This document shows positions 37,546 through 51,810 of a stretch of 64,000 nucleotides of DNA, piece by piece (position 1 is the first letter of the stretch; the number at the start of each line of letters is the position of its first letter). Origin of the DNA: Amnibacterium kyonggiense (GTDB lineage: Bacteria > Actinomycetota > Actinomycetes > Actinomycetales > Microbacteriaceae); assembly GCF_004364555.1 (NCBI RefSeq), contig NZ_SOAM01000002.1:682001-746000 (forward strand). The letters are read 5' to 3'. The notes beneath the pieces are model-generated. The model was not told the origin of the DNA and made no database searches. It saw nothing but the letters and a program-made list of their open reading frames with translations. Both the position numbers and the translations under genes were made by a program.

Positions 37546-39348
37546 TCAGAACGGCTCGTGAGGGTCGAAGCGCACCCGCAGCACCGGCGGGGGCGGGGCG
37601 GGCGGCTTCGGCCGGCGCGCACTGCCGTGCCGGATCAGCGCCTCCTTCGCGACCTCGGCCACGCGGCGCCCTGCGCCGGTCGAGAAGCGGACCACGACGC
37701 GCTCGCCGCGCTCCTCGCTCGTCCGACTGAGCACGTCCGCGCCGACGGCCGCCCACGCGTCCACGAGCTCCTCCACCGCCTTCAGCGGGCCCGTCGCGGC
37801 GGCGAGCCGGACGGTCGGCGGGAACCGCAGGACGCGCCGGTCGACGAGCTGCCGCGCTGCGAAGTCGGCGGACCGCCACGTCGCGAGCGCGGTGGCGACG
37901 TCACCGGTCACGCCGACGAGGTGGACGGGCGCGTCCGGGGCCGCGAGCGTCGCGGCGCCCGACCACCATCGCAAGCAGTCCTCGGCGACCCACAGCGACT
38001 CCCGCAGGAGCATGCGCGCGCCGTCGAGGAGCAGGACCGCGCGGTAGCCGCCCGGCGCGCGCGGCTCGGCGCCCCGGGTCGCCACGACGAGCTTCGGGCC
38101 GGGCGGCACCGTGTCGCGGACGTGGTCGCCGTCCGCGACGATCACGGGCACGCCGGCGAACGCGCGGCCGAGCTCGTGCGCGGTCCGGCCCGCGTCGATC
38201 GGCACGGGCGCGTCCCCGGCGCGCAGCGCGCGGAGGGCCGCGTCGCCCGGCCGGGCCACCTGGATCAGCACGGGGCCGGCGGTCAGCGCGCGCTGCACGG
38301 CCTGGTACGCGGCGGAGGGGATGCGCGCTCCGCGTCCGTCGTCCGGCGTGAGCACGACGTCGGGGCGACCGCGCGGCGCGCCCCACTCCTCCATCCAGTT
38401 CAGCTCGACGAGCCGCTGCACGGTCGACGACCGGCTCGAGGACAGCAGGACGAGCCCCGCTCCGGACTGCTCCTGCCGCAGGAGCGCGACGTCGCGGGTG
38501 CCGGCGTAGGGCGCGAGGGGCTCCTGGTGGAACGGGTCCGCCTCCTCCCAGACGACGATCGCGCCGAGCTCCGCCGCCGGCGCGTAGACCGCCGAGCGGT
38601 TGCCGATGATCACGTGCGGCCCGGGCTCCAGCGCCGCGAGGTGCGCGCGGGCGCGCGCCGCGGGCGGCCTCGAGGCGTCGACGCGGAGCACGAGCGCCGC
38701 GGCCGGCCCCGCCTCGAGCGCCGCCTCGAGCTGGTCGAGGTCGCGACGGTCGGGCACCGCGACGATCGTCGAGCGGCCCGCCGCCGCGACCGCGGCTGCC
38801 GTGACGGCGATGTCCGCGGCCCAGCCGCCGACCCACTCGCCCCCGACCTCGACGACGTGCGCGGTGGGCAGCGCGGCGATGCGCCGGCCCGCGACGAGCG
38901 CCTCCGCGATCGGGTCCGGCTCCGCCTCGATCGGCGCCGCGGGTTCCCGCTCGGCCGCGACCCAGCGCTGCTCCACCCGGGCCTGCCGCTTCGGCACCGC
39001 GATGCGGAGGACGTCGCTCGCGACCCCGGCGTTCCGGTCCGCGACGGCGCGCGCGAGGCGCCACACCTCCGGCGCGAGCACGGGCGCGGACGACACGACC
39101 CGGTCGATCCGGGACAGCTCGCCGGGCGCGTCGCTCGTGTCCGCCACGGCGACGATCCAGCCGTCCGCCACGCGCCCGGCGACGCGCAGCGGCACCTTCA
39201 CCCGGACGCCCGGCACCGCCTCGTCGGCGAGCGCGGCCGGGATCCGGTAGTCGAAGAGGTGGTCGAGGCGCGGCAGCGGCGAGTCGAGGACGACCTTCGC
39301 GATCCGCTCGCGGGCCGGCGCGTCGGGCGCCGGCGGCGCGGGGTCCAC
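37546..39348 (-). CDS. PriA-like primosomal protein without helicase motifs
   Basis: This 600-aa protein keeps the PriA N-terminal DNA-binding layout (AKVVLDSPLPRLDHLFDYRI, PGVRVKVPLRVAGRVADGWI) and overall PriA order. Where PriA has Walker A (GxTGSGKT), it reads AAAGRSTIVAVPDRRDLD. The DEAH box is replaced by VVWEEADPFH, and the paired zinc-binding cysteines are absent. This degenerate form is standard in actinobacteria and cannot be an active helicase. It probably keeps fork binding or a structural role in restart. GTG at 39348 is five bases after metK. It is not a pseudogene: it is full length, with normal codon use. Confidence 0.92.
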   Translation of the reverse strand: MDPAPPAPDAPARERIAKVVLDSPLPRLDHLFDYRIPAALADEAVPGVRVKVPLRVAGRVADGWIVAVADTSDAPGELSRIDRVVSSAPVLAPEVWRLARAVADRNAGVASDVLRIAVPKRQARVEQRWVAAEREPAAPIEAEPDPIAEALVAGRRIAALPTAHVVEVGGEWVGGWAADIAVTAAAVAAAGRSTIVAVPDRRDLDQLEAALEAGPAAALVLRVDASRPPAARARAHLAALEPGPHVIIGNRSAVYAPAAELGAIVVWEEADPFHQEPLAPYAGTRDVALLRQEQSGAGLVLLSSSRSSTVQRLVELNWMEEWGAPRGRPDVVLTPDDGRGARIPSAAYQAVQRALTAGPVLIQVARPGDAALRALRAGDAPVPIDAGRTAHELGRAFAGVPVIVADGDHVRDTVPPGPKLVVATRGAEPRAPGGYRAVLLLDGARMLLRESLWVAEDCLRWWSGAATLAAPDAPVHLVGVTGDVATALATWRSADFAARQLVDRRVLRFPPTVRLAAATGPLKAVEELVDAWAAVGADVLSRTSEERGERVVVRFSTGAGRRVAEVAKEALIRHGSARRPKPPAPPPPVLRVRFDPHEPF

Positions 39349-39353
39349 CGGCG

Positions 39354-40541
39354 CTAGAGCCCGGCCGCCGCCGCGAGGTCGGCGGCGCGGTCCGTGCGCT
39401 CCCAGCTGAACGCGGGCAGCTCGCGGCCGAAGTGCCCGAACGCCGCCGTCCGCGCGTAGATCGGACGCCGCAGGTCGAGCGCGTCGATGATCGCGGCCGG
39501 GCGGAGGTCGAACACCTCGCGGATCGCCGCGACGATGCGCTCCTCCGGCACGTGCGCGGTGCCGAAGGTCTCGGCGTAGAGCCCGACCGGCTCGGCGGCG
39601 CCGATCGCGTAGGCGACCTGCAGCTCGAGCCGGTCCGCGAGCCCCGCGGCGACGGCGTTCTTCGCGACCCAGCGCATCGCGTAGGCGCCGGAGCGATCGA
39701 CCTTCGACGGGTCCTTGCCGCTGAACGCGCCACCCCCGTGCCGGGAGGCGCCGCCGTACGTGTCGACGATGATCTTCCGGCCGGTCAGGCCCGCGTCGGC
39801 CTTCGGGCCGCCGACCTCGAACCGCCCGGACGGGTTGATGTAGATCCGCGGCTGCCGGACCTCGAGACCGGATCCCTGCAGGATCGGGTCGACGACCAGC
39901 CGCAGGACGTCCTCACGGATCGTGCCCGAGTCCACCGAGGGCGCGTGCTGCGTCGAGACGACGACCGCCTCGACGCTGACCGGCGTCTGCCCGTCGTAGC
40001 CGATGGTCACCTGCGTCTTGCCGTCCGGCCGCAGGTACGGCAGCGAGCCGTCCTGCCGCACCCGCGTCAGCTGCTCGGCGAGCCGGTGCGCGAGCGCGAT
40101 CGGGATCGGCATCAGCTCCGGCGTCTCCCGGACCGCGTAGCCGAACATGAGCCCCTGGTCGCCGGCGCCCTGCAGGTCGTAGGGGTCGTCGCTGCCGGCC
40201 CGCGCCTCGACGGCCACGCCGACGCCGTCCGCGATCTCCCGCGACTGCTCCCCCACGCTCACGGTGACGCCGCACGTCGAGCCGTCGAAGCCCTGCTCCG
40301 ATGAGTCGTACCCGATGCTGCGGATGCGGTCGCGGACGATGCCGGGGATGTCGACGTACCCGGAGGTGGAGACCTCGCCGGCGACGTGGACGAGCCCGGT
40401 CGTCACGAGCGTCTCGACGGCGACGTGCGCATCCCGGTCCTGCGCGATGAGCGCGTCGAGGATGCTGTCCGAGATCTGGTCGCAGATCTTGTCCGGGTGA
40501 CCGGGGGTCACCGATTCGGACGTGAACAGGCGCAGGGCCAT
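39354..40541 (-). CDS. metK: S-adenosylmethionine synthetase
   Basis: MetK makes SAM from methionine and ATP. The 395-aa protein has [55 protein letters not shown], and [23 protein letters not shown] at 40541 follows GGAGCCCCC. It lies in the rpoZ-coaBC-metK-priA order common to actinobacteria and supplies the methyl donor for RsmB. Confidence 0.97.
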   Translation of the reverse strand: MALRLFTSESVTPGHPDKICDQISDSILDALIAQDRDAHVAVETLVTTGLVHVAGEVSTSGYVDIPGIVRDRIRSIGYDSSEQGFDGSTCGVTVSVGEQSREIADGVGVAVEARAGSDDPYDLQGAGDQGLMFGYAVRETPELMPIPIALAHRLAEQLTRVRQDGSLPYLRPDGKTQVTIGYDGQTPVSVEAVVVSTQHAPSVDSGTIREDVLRLVVDPILQGSGLEVRQPRIYINPSGRFEVGGPKADAGLTGRKIIVDTYGGASRHGGGAFSGKDPSKVDRSGAYAMRWVAKNAVAAGLADRLELQVAYAIGAAEPVGLYAETFGTAHVPEERIVAAIREVFDLRPAAIIDALDLRRPIYARTAAFGHFGRELPAFSWERTDRAADLAAAAGL

Positions 40542-40572
40542 GGGGGCTCCTCGGGCGGTCGGGTCAGGCGGG

Positions 40573-41802
40573 TCAGGACGGGGCGACGAGGTCGAGGATG
40601 GCAGCGGCCACCGACGACTTGGCTCCGCGCGCCTCGCCCACGACGGCACCGGAGCGGTCGATGACGGTCACGGCCGTCGCGCCCGGCCCGAAGCCGCGGT
40701 CGAAGCCGACCTCGTTCAGGACGAGGAAGTCCGCGCCCTTCCGCGCGATCTTCTCGCGACCCAGGGCGAGCAGGCGGCCGGCATCGCTCTCGGTCTCCGC
40801 CGCGAACCCGACGACGACCTGGCCCGGCCGCGGCCGGTTCGCCGCGATCGAGGCGAGCACGTCGGGGTTGCGGACGAGCTCGACGGTGAGCACGTCGCCG
40901 ATCTCGTCCTTCTTCAGCTTCGTCTCCGCGGTTGTGGCGGGTCGGTAGTCGGCGACCGCGGCGGCCATGATCACGAGGTCCGCGTCGGCCGCCTCGACGC
41001 TCGCGGCGTCAAGCATCGCCTGCGCCGTCGGCGCGGGGACGACCCGGACGCCGATCGGCGCGGGCACCTCGAGGTTCGCGGCGATCAGGACGACCTCCGC
41101 GCCCCGGTCGCGCGCCGCCTCGGCGAGCGCGACGCCCTGGCTGCCGGTCGAGGCGTTCCCGAGGAAGCGCACCGGGTCGAGCGGCTCGCGCGTGCCGCCG
41201 GCGGAGATCAGCACCTTCCGGCCTGCGAGCTGGTCCGTCACCTCCGGCACGACCGTCCGGTCGAGGTCCGGGTTCGCGGCGAGCGCGGCGTCGAGCGCCG
41301 CCTGCACGATGTCCGCGGGCTCGGACATGCGGCCGGCGCCGGAGTCCGACCCGGTCAGCTGCCCGCTCGCGGGGCCGACGACGAGCACGCCGCGCTCCTC
41401 GAGGGTGCGGACGTTCGCCTGCGTCGCGGCGTGCGCCCACATCTCGGTGTGCATCGCCGGCGCGACGACGACGGGTGCCCCGGACGCGAGCACGGTCGTG
41501 CCGAGCAGGTCGTCGGCGAGGCCGATCGCGAGCTTCGCGAGCGTGTTCGCCGTGGCCGGCGCGATCACGATCAGGTCGGCGGTCTGACCGAGCGCGACGT
41601 GCCGGACCTCCGCGACGCCCTCGTAGAGGTCGGATTCGACGGGGTTGCGGCTGATCGCCTCGAGCGTGGGCCGGCCGACGAAGCGGAGCGCGGCCTGCGT
41701 GGGCACGACGTGGACGTCGTGCCCGGCCAGGACCAGCGCGCGGACGACGCCGACCGCCTTGTAGGCGGCGATGCCGCCGGTGATGCCGACGACGACCTTC
41801 AT
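40573..41802 (-). CDS. coaBC: Bifunctional phosphopantothenoylcysteine synthase/decarboxylase
   Basis: CoaBC couples cysteine to 4'-phosphopantothenate (CoaB) and decarboxylates the product with FMN (CoaC) in coenzyme A synthesis. The 409-aa protein has CoaC first ([17 protein letters not shown]; catalytic His in [19 protein letters not shown]) and CoaB second ([33 protein letters not shown]). CoaB's KKDEIG segment is present. ATG at 41802 is 25 bases after rpoZ. Confidence 0.96.
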   Translation of the reverse strand: MKVVVGITGGIAAYKAVGVVRALVLAGHDVHVVPTQAALRFVGRPTLEAISRNPVESDLYEGVAEVRHVALGQTADLIVIAPATANTLAKLAIGLADDLLGTTVLASGAPVVVAPAMHTEMWAHAATQANVRTLEERGVLVVGPASGQLTGSDSGAGRMSEPADIVQAALDAALAANPDLDRTVVPEVTDQLAGRKVLISAGGTREPLDPVRFLGNASTGSQGVALAEAARDRGAEVVLIAANLEVPAPIGVRVVPAPTAQAMLDAASVEAADADLVIMAAAVADYRPATTAETKLKKDEIGDVLTVELVRNPDVLASIAANRPRPGQVVVGFAAETESDAGRLLALGREKIARKGADFLVLNEVGFDRGFGPGATAVTVIDRSGAVVGEARGAKSSVAAAILDLVAPS

Positions 41803-41827
41803 GGGCGCCCGCGCTCCGGATCCGGGC

Positions 41828-42118
41828 TTAGAGCGACTCGTCCTCGACGTCCGGCGCCGCGGCGAGCGTGGTGTCGGCGGCGATGCTCAGCTTGTCCTCG
41901 TTGATCTCGCGGAGCGCGACCGAGAGGGGCTTGTCGTCGATGGAGGACTCGACGAGCGGGCCGACGTTGTCGAACAGGCTGCCCTCGTGGAGGTCGGCGT
42001 AGTAGTCGTTGATCTGCCGCGCACGCTTCGAGGCGAAGATCACGAGGCCGTACTTCGAGTCGACCTTCGTGAGCAGCTCGTCGATCGGCGGGTCGATGAT
42101 GCCCTTGTTCTCGGCCAT
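41828..42118 (-). CDS. rpoZ: RNA polymerase omega subunit
   Basis: Omega helps assembly of the beta' subunit. The 96-aa protein has [20 protein letters not shown] and [11 protein letters not shown], the conserved MraZ-like helix region, and an acidic C-terminus. ATG at 42118 follows GGAGACCCC. The gmk-rpoZ-coaBC order matches other actinobacteria. Confidence 0.95.
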   Translation of the reverse strand: MAENKGIIDPPIDELLTKVDSKYGLVIFASKRARQINDYYADLHEGSLFDNVGPLVESSIDDKPLSVALREINEDKLSIAADTTLAAAPDVEDESL

Positions 42119-42170
42119 GGGGTCTCCTCGGAAGAGTGAAGATCGGGGCTGACGACGCGGATCGCGTCGC

Positions 42171-43070
42171 TCAGGCGGTCATCAAGTCTACGACCTCGCG
42201 GGCCGCCTCGGGCACGTCCGTGTTCACGACGGTCGCGTCGAACTCCTCCTGCGCCGCCAGCTCGACCTTCGCGGTCTCGAGCCGGCGCGCCTGCTCCTCC
42301 GGCCCCTCGGTGCCGCGGCCGGTGAGCCGGCGCACCAGCTCGTCCCAGGTGGGCGGCAGGAGGAAGACGAGCTTCGCCTCCGGGAACGCCTCCCGGACCT
42401 GCCGGGCGCCCTGGATGTCGATCTCGAGGAGCACGCTGCGCCCCTCGGCGAGCGCCGCCTCGATGGGCGCCCTCGGGGTGCCGTACCGGTACGCGTTGTG
42501 GACGGTCGCCCACTCGAGGAACTGGCCGGCCTCGATCATCGCGTCGAACTGCTCGTCGCTGAGGAAGAAGTAGGTGGTGCCGTCGATCTCGCCGGGGCGG
42601 GGCGCGCGCGTCGTCGCGCTGACGGACAGGAGCACCTCGGGGTAGTGCTCGCGGATGTAGCCGGCGACGGTGCCCTTGCCGACGGCCGTGGGTCCGGCCA
42701 GGACGACGAGGCGGCTGCCGCCGGTCTCGGTCTCGTTCGGGCGCCGCGGCGCCTGGCGCCGCACGAGGAACTCGTGGAGGCGCTGGTACTGGTGGACGCC
42801 GAGGCCGCCGAGGCGCTTCGACGGCGAGATCCGCAGCTCCTGCATGATCTTCGCGGTGCGGGTCGGGCCGAGCCACGGGATCGACCCGATCAGCTCGCTG
42901 ACGCGCAGGGTCGACTCCGGCTGCGCGCCGTCCCGAGCGGCGGAGGAGAGCACCTCGGAGGCGCTCCGCTCCCCGTTCGACACGGCGCGCTTGACCTCGG
43001 CTCGCGCCCGGCGCGCCGCGACCGCCGCGCGCGAGCCCGCGAGCCGGTCGACCTCCGGCGGGTTCACCAT
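42171..43070 (-). CDS. gmk: Guanylate kinase with N-terminal IHF-like domain
   Basis: Guanylate kinase converts GMP to GDP. This 299-aa protein has two parts. Residues 1-108 match the mycobacterial integration host factor fold: a basic helix ([13 protein letters not shown]), then a helix-turn-helix-like segment ([39 protein letters not shown]). Residues 118-299 are the kinase, with P-loop GPTAVGKGT at 126-134, [19 protein letters not shown] and [12 protein letters not shown]. In mycobacteria mihF and gmk are separate neighbours; here they are one reading frame with no internal stop. ATG at 43070 is seven bases after pyrF. An internal start making a separate kinase cannot be excluded. Confidence 0.95.
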   Translation of the reverse strand: MVNPPEVDRLAGSRAAVAARRARAEVKRAVSNGERSASEVLSSAARDGAQPESTLRVSELIGSIPWLGPTRTAKIMQELRISPSKRLGGLGVHQYQRLHEFLVRRQAPRRPNETETGGSRLVVLAGPTAVGKGTVAGYIREHYPEVLLSVSATTRAPRPGEIDGTTYFFLSDEQFDAMIEAGQFLEWATVHNAYRYGTPRAPIEAALAEGRSVLLEIDIQGARQVREAFPEAKLVFLLPPTWDELVRRLTGRGTEGPEEQARRLETAKVELAAQEEFDATVVNTDVPEAAREVVDLMTA

Positions 43071-43077
43071 CTGGACC

Positions 43078-43943
43078 TCACGCGATCGCCTCCCCGAGCA
43101 GGGCGGACTGCCGCGCGATCGCGTCCCCGAGGCCGGCGGGACCGGTCGCGAGGATGCTCCGCGAGGCCGTGACGACGGTCGTGCCGGCGGCGACGCCGAA
43201 CAACCGCTTCACGTCCGCGAACTGAGCGCCCTGGTAGCCGAAGCCCGGGGCGAGGATCGGTGCGGCGGGCCCCTCCGCCAGCGCGGCGAGGTCGATGCCG
43301 TAGTCGAGGAAGTCGACCGTGGCGCCGAGCACGACGCCGATCGAGCCGAGCGGCTGGCCCTCGGAGTGCGTCCGGTTCCAGTTCACGACCCGGCTCGCGA
43401 GTGCGCCGGCGAGCGTCTTGCCGCTCTGCGCCTCCCGCTTGATCTCGGCCGTCTGCACGGCGAGCGCCTCCGGGTTCGACGTCGCCGAGAGCACGAACAG
43501 GCCCTTGCCGTAGCGCGCGGCGAGGTCGAGCGGGCTGCGGAGGGCGCCGAAGCCCTGGTAGGCGCTGATCGTCATCGCGTCGACCTCGAGCGGTGAGCCC
43601 GGCGTCAGCCAGGCCTGCCCGTACGCCTCGAGCGTCGAGCCGAGGTCGCCGCGCTTCACGTCGCCGACGACGACGAGGCCCGCGTCGCGCGCCTCCTTCA
43701 GCACGTCCTCGAGCACCTTGTACCCGATGGACCCGAAGCGCTCGTAGAACGCGACCTGCGGCTTCACGATCCCGACCCGGCCGGCGCACGCCTCGACGAC
43801 GCGCAGACCGAACTCGTGGGCGCCGACGGCCGAGACCGGCAGACCCCACTCGGCGAGCAGGTACTCGTGCGGGTCGATGCCGACGCAGAGGTGCCCGTGG
43901 TCCGCGAACGCCTTGCCCAGCCGTTCGCCGAAGGACTCGACCA

Positions 43944-43944
<1 letters not shown>
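43078..43944 (-). CDS. pyrF: Orotidine 5'-phosphate decarboxylase, type 2
   Basis: PyrF makes UMP, the last step of de novo pyrimidine synthesis. The 288-aa protein is the mycobacterial-type long form: [35 protein letters not shown], and the catalytic lysine in [21 protein letters not shown] at 43944 shares its A with the last base of the carB stop (TGATG), so it is translationally coupled to carB. Confidence 0.96.
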
Positions 43945-47246
<3,302 letters not shown>

Positions 47247-47271
47247 CAGGCGCCTTCCTGCTGGTTCGCAT

Positions 47272-47316
47272 CGCGATTCGTGCCGCGTCCACCGTGCGCG
47301 CGCGGCACGGATCGCG
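47272..47316. repeat. Hairpin between carA and carB
   Basis: Arms cgcgattcgtgccgcg (47272-47287) and cgcggcacggatcgcg (47301-47316) pair at 15 of 16 positions with a 13-base loop. It fills most of the 88-base carA-carB gap, in an operon where the other spacers are overlaps or a few bases. It may set the CarA:CarB ratio, mark an RNA-processing site, or be a dispersed repeat. Confidence 0.7.
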
Positions 47317-47334
47317 ACGCGGACTGGACGGCGG

Positions 47335-48522
47335 TCACGCCGCGCCGTCCGTGGGGCTGGTCTCGACCGCGATCGCGGCGGCCTCGCCGCGCTGCTGCTC
47401 GGCGAGCACCATGTCGCGGAAGCGGTCGAAGAGGGCGTCGGCGTCGTGCGGGCCGGCGGCGGCCTCCGGGTGGTACTGCACCGAGAAGGCGGGGAGGTCG
47501 AGGCAGGCGATGCCCTCGACGACGTCGTCGTTCAGGTCGACGTGGGTGACCTCGGCGCGGCCGTAGCCGTTCGGCGTCTCCACGGGACCGCCGCGGGGCG
47601 CGTCGACCGCGAACCCGTGGTTGTGCGCGGTGATGCCGATCCGCCCGGAGCGGAGGTCGACGACCGGCTGGTTGATGCCGCGGTGCCCGAACGGCAGCTT
47701 GTAGGTGCCGAACCCGAGCGCGCGGCCGAGCAGCTGGTTGCCGAAGCAGATGCCGAAGAACGGCGTGCGGCGGTCGAGCACCTCGCGGAGCAGCGCGATG
47801 TGGTGCTCGCTCGCCTCCGGGTCGCCCGGGCCGTTCGAGTAGAAGACGGCCGACGGCTCGAGCGCGTAGAGCTCGTCGATCGTCACGGACTCCGGCACGA
47901 CGTGCACGTCGAAGCCGCGCTCGGCGAGGTTCCGGATCGTCGCGGCCTTGATGCCGAGGTCGACGATGACGACGGAGCCGATCCGCTCGCCCTCGGCCGG
48001 GACCGTGTACGTCTCGGCGGTGGAGACGTCCGCGGACAGGTTGCGGCCGCTCATCCGCGGGCTCTCGCGGACGAGCGCGAGCTGCTCCTCCGCGTCCAGC
48101 GCCGCGTCGTCGCCCGAGAAGATGCCCGAGCGCATCGCGCCCTTGTCCCGCAGGTGACGGGTGACCGCGCGGGTGTCGATGCCGCTGATCGAGACGATGC
48201 CGTCGCGCTCGAGGTCGTCGTCGAGCGTCCTGGTCGAGCGCTGGTTCGACGCGACCCGCGACGGGCTGTGCGCGGCGTAGCCGGCGACCCAGATGCGGTT
48301 CGACTCCGGGTCCTCGTCGTTCATGCCGGTGTTGCCGATGTGCGGCGCGGTCATGACGACGATCTGCCCGGCGTACGACGGATCGGTGAGCGTCTCCTGG
48401 TACCCGGTCATCCCGGTCGTGAAGACGGCCTCACCGAAGGCGCGGCCGCGGGCGCCCCAGGCACGTCCGGGGAAGCGGCGACCGTCCTCCAGGACGAGCA
48501 CGGCACGGTCATTGGTCGGCAC
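47335..48522 (-). CDS. carA: Carbamoyl phosphate synthase small subunit
   Basis: CarA is the glutaminase subunit of carbamoyl phosphate synthase. The 395-aa protein has the N-terminal [20 protein letters not shown], the amidotransferase nucleophile in [27 protein letters not shown], and the catalytic pair [15 protein letters not shown] at 48522 overlaps the stop of the membrane protein gene by 14 bases. No in-frame ATG is available nearby. Confidence 0.96.
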   Translation of the reverse strand: MPTNDRAVLVLEDGRRFPGRAWGARGRAFGEAVFTTGMTGYQETLTDPSYAGQIVVMTAPHIGNTGMNDEDPESNRIWVAGYAAHSPSRVASNQRSTRTLDDDLERDGIVSISGIDTRAVTRHLRDKGAMRSGIFSGDDAALDAEEQLALVRESPRMSGRNLSADVSTAETYTVPAEGERIGSVVIVDLGIKAATIRNLAERGFDVHVVPESVTIDELYALEPSAVFYSNGPGDPEASEHHIALLREVLDRRTPFFGICFGNQLLGRALGFGTYKLPFGHRGINQPVVDLRSGRIGITAHNHGFAVDAPRGGPVETPNGYGRAEVTHVDLNDDVVEGIACLDLPAFSVQYHPEAAAGPHDADALFDRFRDMVLAEQQRGEAAAIAVETSPTDGAA

Positions 48523-49015
48523 GGGGGGCCTCCTGATCGGCGGGACGGACGGCCGCGAGCAGCGCGGCCTGGGACTCGGGCGGGAGCCGGAACGCGGACT
48601 CCACGGGGACGGGGGCGCCGTCGGGGCCGGTGAGGGACCAGCCGAGCACGGTCAGCCCGTCGCGCTCGACGCCCTTGTCGAGCGCCCAGCTGGCGGTGCC
48701 GGCGCGGCCGGTCGCGGGCACGAGGAACGGGTCGCCGCCGGCGCGCTCGACGAGCACGCCGCGGTCCGTGACGGTGAGCGTCGCCCGCGCGCGGAAACCG
48801 AGGCCGCCCGCGACGACCCGCTCGAGCGGGCGGCCCGCGAAGGTCGTGGCGACGAGCAGTCCCTCGGCGACGGGGCCGGTCGTGCGGAGGTCCGCCGGCA
48901 CGGCGGGCAGCACGAGGTCCCGCTGCGCGCGGCCGCGGCGGCGCCAGCCCCACGCCATGCCGAGCAGGGCGAGCACGAGGATCGCGAGGACGATCGCGAC
49001 GGACACCGGGTTCAC
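48509..49015 (-). CDS. Membrane-anchored protein of the pyrimidine operon
   Basis: This 168-aa protein starts [21 protein letters not shown], one transmembrane helix, followed by an arginine-rich stop and a soluble beta-rich domain ([34 protein letters not shown]). An uncharacterised membrane gene sits at the same place between pyrC and carA in Mycobacterium tuberculosis, so this is a conserved actinobacterial part of the operon. GTG at 49015 overlaps the pyrC stop (GTGA). Function is unknown; a PH-like fold is possible. Confidence 0.85.
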   Translation of the reverse strand: MNPVSVAIVLAILVLALLGMAWGWRRRGRAQRDLVLPAVPADLRTTGPVAEGLLVATTFAGRPLERVVAGGLGFRARATLTVTDRGVLVERAGGDPFLVPATGRAGTASWALDKGVERDGLTVLGWSLTGPDGAPVPVESAFRLPPESQAALLAAVRPADQEAPRADQ

Positions 49016-50319
49016 CAGGCGGCCCCGATCTCCTCCGGCGCGCGGACGCGCCCGTCGAGGACGGTCGGGACGCCGCGGAAGAACGTCGCGACCACCCGGC
49101 CGGGCAGCTCCTGACCGAGGTAGGGCGAGTTCGTGCTGCGGCCGGCGAGGTCGCCGACGTCGAAGCGGCGGCGGGCGGACGGGTCGAGCAGCACGAGGTC
49201 GGCGCCGCGTCCGACGGCGATCGGCCGCGCGGCGTCCGCGAGGCCCGCGATCTCCGCAGGGCGCCTCGACATCGCGCGCTCCACCTCCGGCCAGCCGAGC
49301 AGCCCCGTCTCGACCACGGCCGCCTGCACCACGAGCACCGCGGACTCGAGCCCGACCATGCCCATCGCGGCGGCGGACCACTCGCTGCGCTTCGCCTCCG
49401 CCGGGTGCGGGGCGTGGTCGGTGGCGACCGCGTCGATCGTACCGTCGGCCAGCGCGGCCCGGAGGACGTCGACGTCCTCCGCCGTCCGCAGCGGCGGGTT
49501 CACCTTGAAGCGGGCGTCGTAGCCGCGCGCGGCCTCGTCGGTGAGCCAGAGGTGGTGCGGCGTGACCTCCGCGGTGATGCGGATGCCGCGGGCCTTCGCC
49601 CAGCGCACGACCTCGACGCTGCCCGCCGTGGAGACGTGGCAGACGTGCAGCCGGGAGTCGGTCGACTCGGCCAGCAGGGCGTCGCGGGCGATGATCGCCT
49701 CCTCCGCCACCGCGGGCCAGCCCTTCAGCCCGAGGTCCGCCGCCACCGCGCCGTCGTGGAGCTGCGCGCCGGCGGTCAGCCGCGGCTCCTCCGCGTGCTG
49801 GGCGACCACCCCGTCGACGATGCGGGCGTACTCGAGCGCGCGGCGCATGAGCAGCGGGTCGGCGACGCAGGAGCCGTCGTCGCTGAAGATCCGGACGCGG
49901 GCGCGGGACCTGGCCATCGCGACGAGCTCGGCGAGCTCGACGCCCTCCCGGCCCTTCGAGACGGCGCCGATGGGGCGGACGTCGACGTAGCCGGCCTCCT
50001 CGCCGAGCGCCGCGACCTGCTCGACGACGCCCGGGGTGTCCGCGGTCGGGGTCGTGTTCGGCATCGCGTGCACGGTCGTGTACCCGCCGGCCGCGGCCGC
50101 GCGCGAGCCGGTGAGGACGGTCTCGGAGCCCTCCCCGCCCGGCTGCCGGAGGTGGGTGTGGAGGTCGATGAAGCCCGGCAGCAGCAGCAGGCCGTCCGCG
50201 TGGACCGTCCGGTCCGCGGTACCGATCGTCCCGAGCTCGACGATCACGCCGCCGTCGACGCGGACGTCCGTGCGGGTGCCGTCGGCGAGCTGCGCGCCCC
50301 TGATGACGAAGGCGCTCAT
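49012..50319 (-). CDS. pyrC: Dihydroorotase
   Basis: PyrC cyclises carbamoyl aspartate to dihydroorotate. The 435-aa amidohydrolase has the zinc motif [71 protein letters not shown] and the catalytic [13 protein letters not shown] at 50319 overlaps the pyrB stop (ATGA). It normally pairs with aspartate carbamoyltransferase, encoded next to it here. Confidence 0.96.
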   Translation of the reverse strand: MSAFVIRGAQLADGTRTDVRVDGGVIVELGTIGTADRTVHADGLLLLPGFIDLHTHLRQPGGEGSETVLTGSRAAAAGGYTTVHAMPNTTPTADTPGVVEQVAALGEEAGYVDVRPIGAVSKGREGVELAELVAMARSRARVRIFSDDGSCVADPLLMRRALEYARIVDGVVAQHAEEPRLTAGAQLHDGAVAADLGLKGWPAVAEEAIIARDALLAESTDSRLHVCHVSTAGSVEVVRWAKARGIRITAEVTPHHLWLTDEAARGYDARFKVNPPLRTAEDVDVLRAALADGTIDAVATDHAPHPAEAKRSEWSAAAMGMVGLESAVLVVQAAVVETGLLGWPEVERAMSRRPAEIAGLADAARPIAVGRGADLVLLDPSARRRFDVGDLAGRSTNSPYLGQELPGRVVATFFRGVPTVLDGRVRAPEEIGAAW

Positions 50320-51266
50320 GCCGCCCGCTCCCCCGCCAGCACGTCGTACAGCACGGCCATGCGCACCCCGATCCCGTTCTGCACCTGCTCGAGCACGGTC
50401 GATCGCGGCGAGTCCGCGACCGCGCCGGCGATCTCCAGCCCGCGGTTCATCGGCCCGGGGTGCATCACCAGGCTCGACGCCGGCAGCCGGTCCGCCCGCG
50501 CGACCGAGAGGCCGTAGAGCGTCGCGTACTCCTTCGCCGTCGGGAAGAACGCCTCCGTCATCCGCTCGCGCTGGACGCGGAGCATCATCACGACGTCCGG
50601 GCCGCCGTCGACCGCCTCGTCGAGGTCGATGCCCGTCGTGACCGGCCAGCCCTCCGTGTGCGTCGGCAGCAGGGTCGGCGGCGCGACGAGGTGCACGGAG
50701 GCGCCGAGGGCCGTCAGCAGCCAGATGTTCGAGCGGGCGACCCGGCTGTGCAGGATGTCGCCGACGATCACGACGCAGACCCCCTCGAGGTCGCGGCCGC
50801 GGGAGTCGTCGCCGTGGCGGCGCTTGCGGATCGTGAACGCGTCGAGCAGGGCCTGCGTGGGGTGCTCGTGGGTGCCGTCGCCCGCGTTCACGATGCCGGC
50901 GCGGGTCCAGCCGCTCGTGGCCAGCACGTGCGCGGCGCCCGAGGAGGAGTGCCGGATCACGATGCCGTCCGCGCCCATCGCCTGGAGCGTCTGCGCGGTG
51001 TCCTGGAGGCTCTCCCCCTTCGACACCGACGACCCCTTCGCGCTGAAGGTGATGACGTCGGCGGAGAGGCGCTTCGCCGCGGCCTCGAAGGAGATCCGCG
51101 TGCGGGTCGAGTCCTCGAAGAACAGGTTGACGATCGTGGTCCCGCGCAGCGTCGGGAGCTTCTTCACCTGACGGTTCTGGGTGTCCGCCATGTCCTCCGC
51201 GACGTCGAGCAGGGCGACGCCGCGGTCGCGGGTGAAGCCCTTCGTCGACAGCAGGTGGTCGCTCAC
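50316..51266 (-). CDS. pyrB: Aspartate carbamoyltransferase catalytic subunit
   Basis: PyrB joins carbamoyl phosphate and aspartate. The 316-aa protein has the carbamoyl-phosphate site [43 protein letters not shown] and the aspartate-side [13 protein letters not shown]. No regulatory pyrI chain is present in the window. ATG at 51266 overlaps the pyrR stop (ATGA), so it is coupled to the regulator. Confidence 0.97.
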   Translation of the reverse strand: MSDHLLSTKGFTRDRGVALLDVAEDMADTQNRQVKKLPTLRGTTIVNLFFEDSTRTRISFEAAAKRLSADVITFSAKGSSVSKGESLQDTAQTLQAMGADGIVIRHSSSGAAHVLATSGWTRAGIVNAGDGTHEHPTQALLDAFTIRKRRHGDDSRGRDLEGVCVVIVGDILHSRVARSNIWLLTALGASVHLVAPPTLLPTHTEGWPVTTGIDLDEAVDGGPDVVMMLRVQRERMTEAFFPTAKEYATLYGLSVARADRLPASSLVMHPGPMNRGLEIAGAVADSPRSTVLEQVQNGIGVRMAVLYDVLAGERAA

Positions 51267-51799
51267 TGCTCGGCTCCTTCGATCGTGACGGCGTCGGCGC
51301 CGTCGACCTCGGTCAGCGTGACGCGGACCCGCTCCGTCTTGGCCGAGGGCAGGTTGCGGCCGACCGCGTCGGGTCGGATGGGCAGCTCGCGGTGGCCGCG
51401 GTCGACGAGCACCGCGAGGCGCACGACCGCCGGCCGGCCGAAGGCGGTGAGCGCGTCGAGCGCGGCGCGGACCGTACGGCCGGAGTAGAGGACGTCGTCG
51501 ACGAGCACGACGGTCGCGCCGTCGAGGTCGACCGGGACGTCGGTCCGCCGGGTCGGGCGAGTGGGCTGCCCGGCGAGGTCGTCGCGGTAGAGCGTGACGT
51601 CGAGCACGCCGACGGGGATCTCGCGGCCGGCGATGCGGGTCATCTGCTCGCCGAGCCGCTTGGCCAGCACGGCACCGCGGGTCGGGATGCCGAGGAGGAC
51701 GAGCCGTTCCGCGTCCGGGTCGTGCTCGACGAGCTCGTGCGCCATGCGCGTGATCGCGCGACGGACGTCGTCGGCCTCCAGCAGGGTGCGCAGCGTCAT
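51263..51799 (-). CDS. pyrR: Pyrimidine operon regulatory protein PyrR / uracil phosphoribosyltransferase
   Basis: PyrR is an RNA-binding repressor of the pyr operon that also has uracil phosphoribosyltransferase activity. The 178-aa protein has the PRTase PRPP-binding loop [20 protein letters not shown], and [20 protein letters not shown] near the start. ATG at 51799 has a strong AAGGAGG site at 51804-51810, directly next to a PyrR-binding loop. It is the first gene of the pyr operon. Confidence 0.96.
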   Translation of the reverse strand: MTLRTLLEADDVRRAITRMAHELVEHDPDAERLVLLGIPTRGAVLAKRLGEQMTRIAGREIPVGVLDVTLYRDDLAGQPTRPTRRTDVPVDLDGATVVLVDDVLYSGRTVRAALDALTAFGRPAVVRLAVLVDRGHRELPIRPDAVGRNLPSAKTERVRVTLTEVDGADAVTIEGAEQ

Positions 51800-51810
51800 C
51801 CGACCTCCTT

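Noticed and set aside
37546-39348. Pseudogene call for the PriA-like gene
   Set aside because: Helicase motifs are missing, but the frame is intact over 600 codons, domain order is kept and the degenerate form is usual in this phylum.
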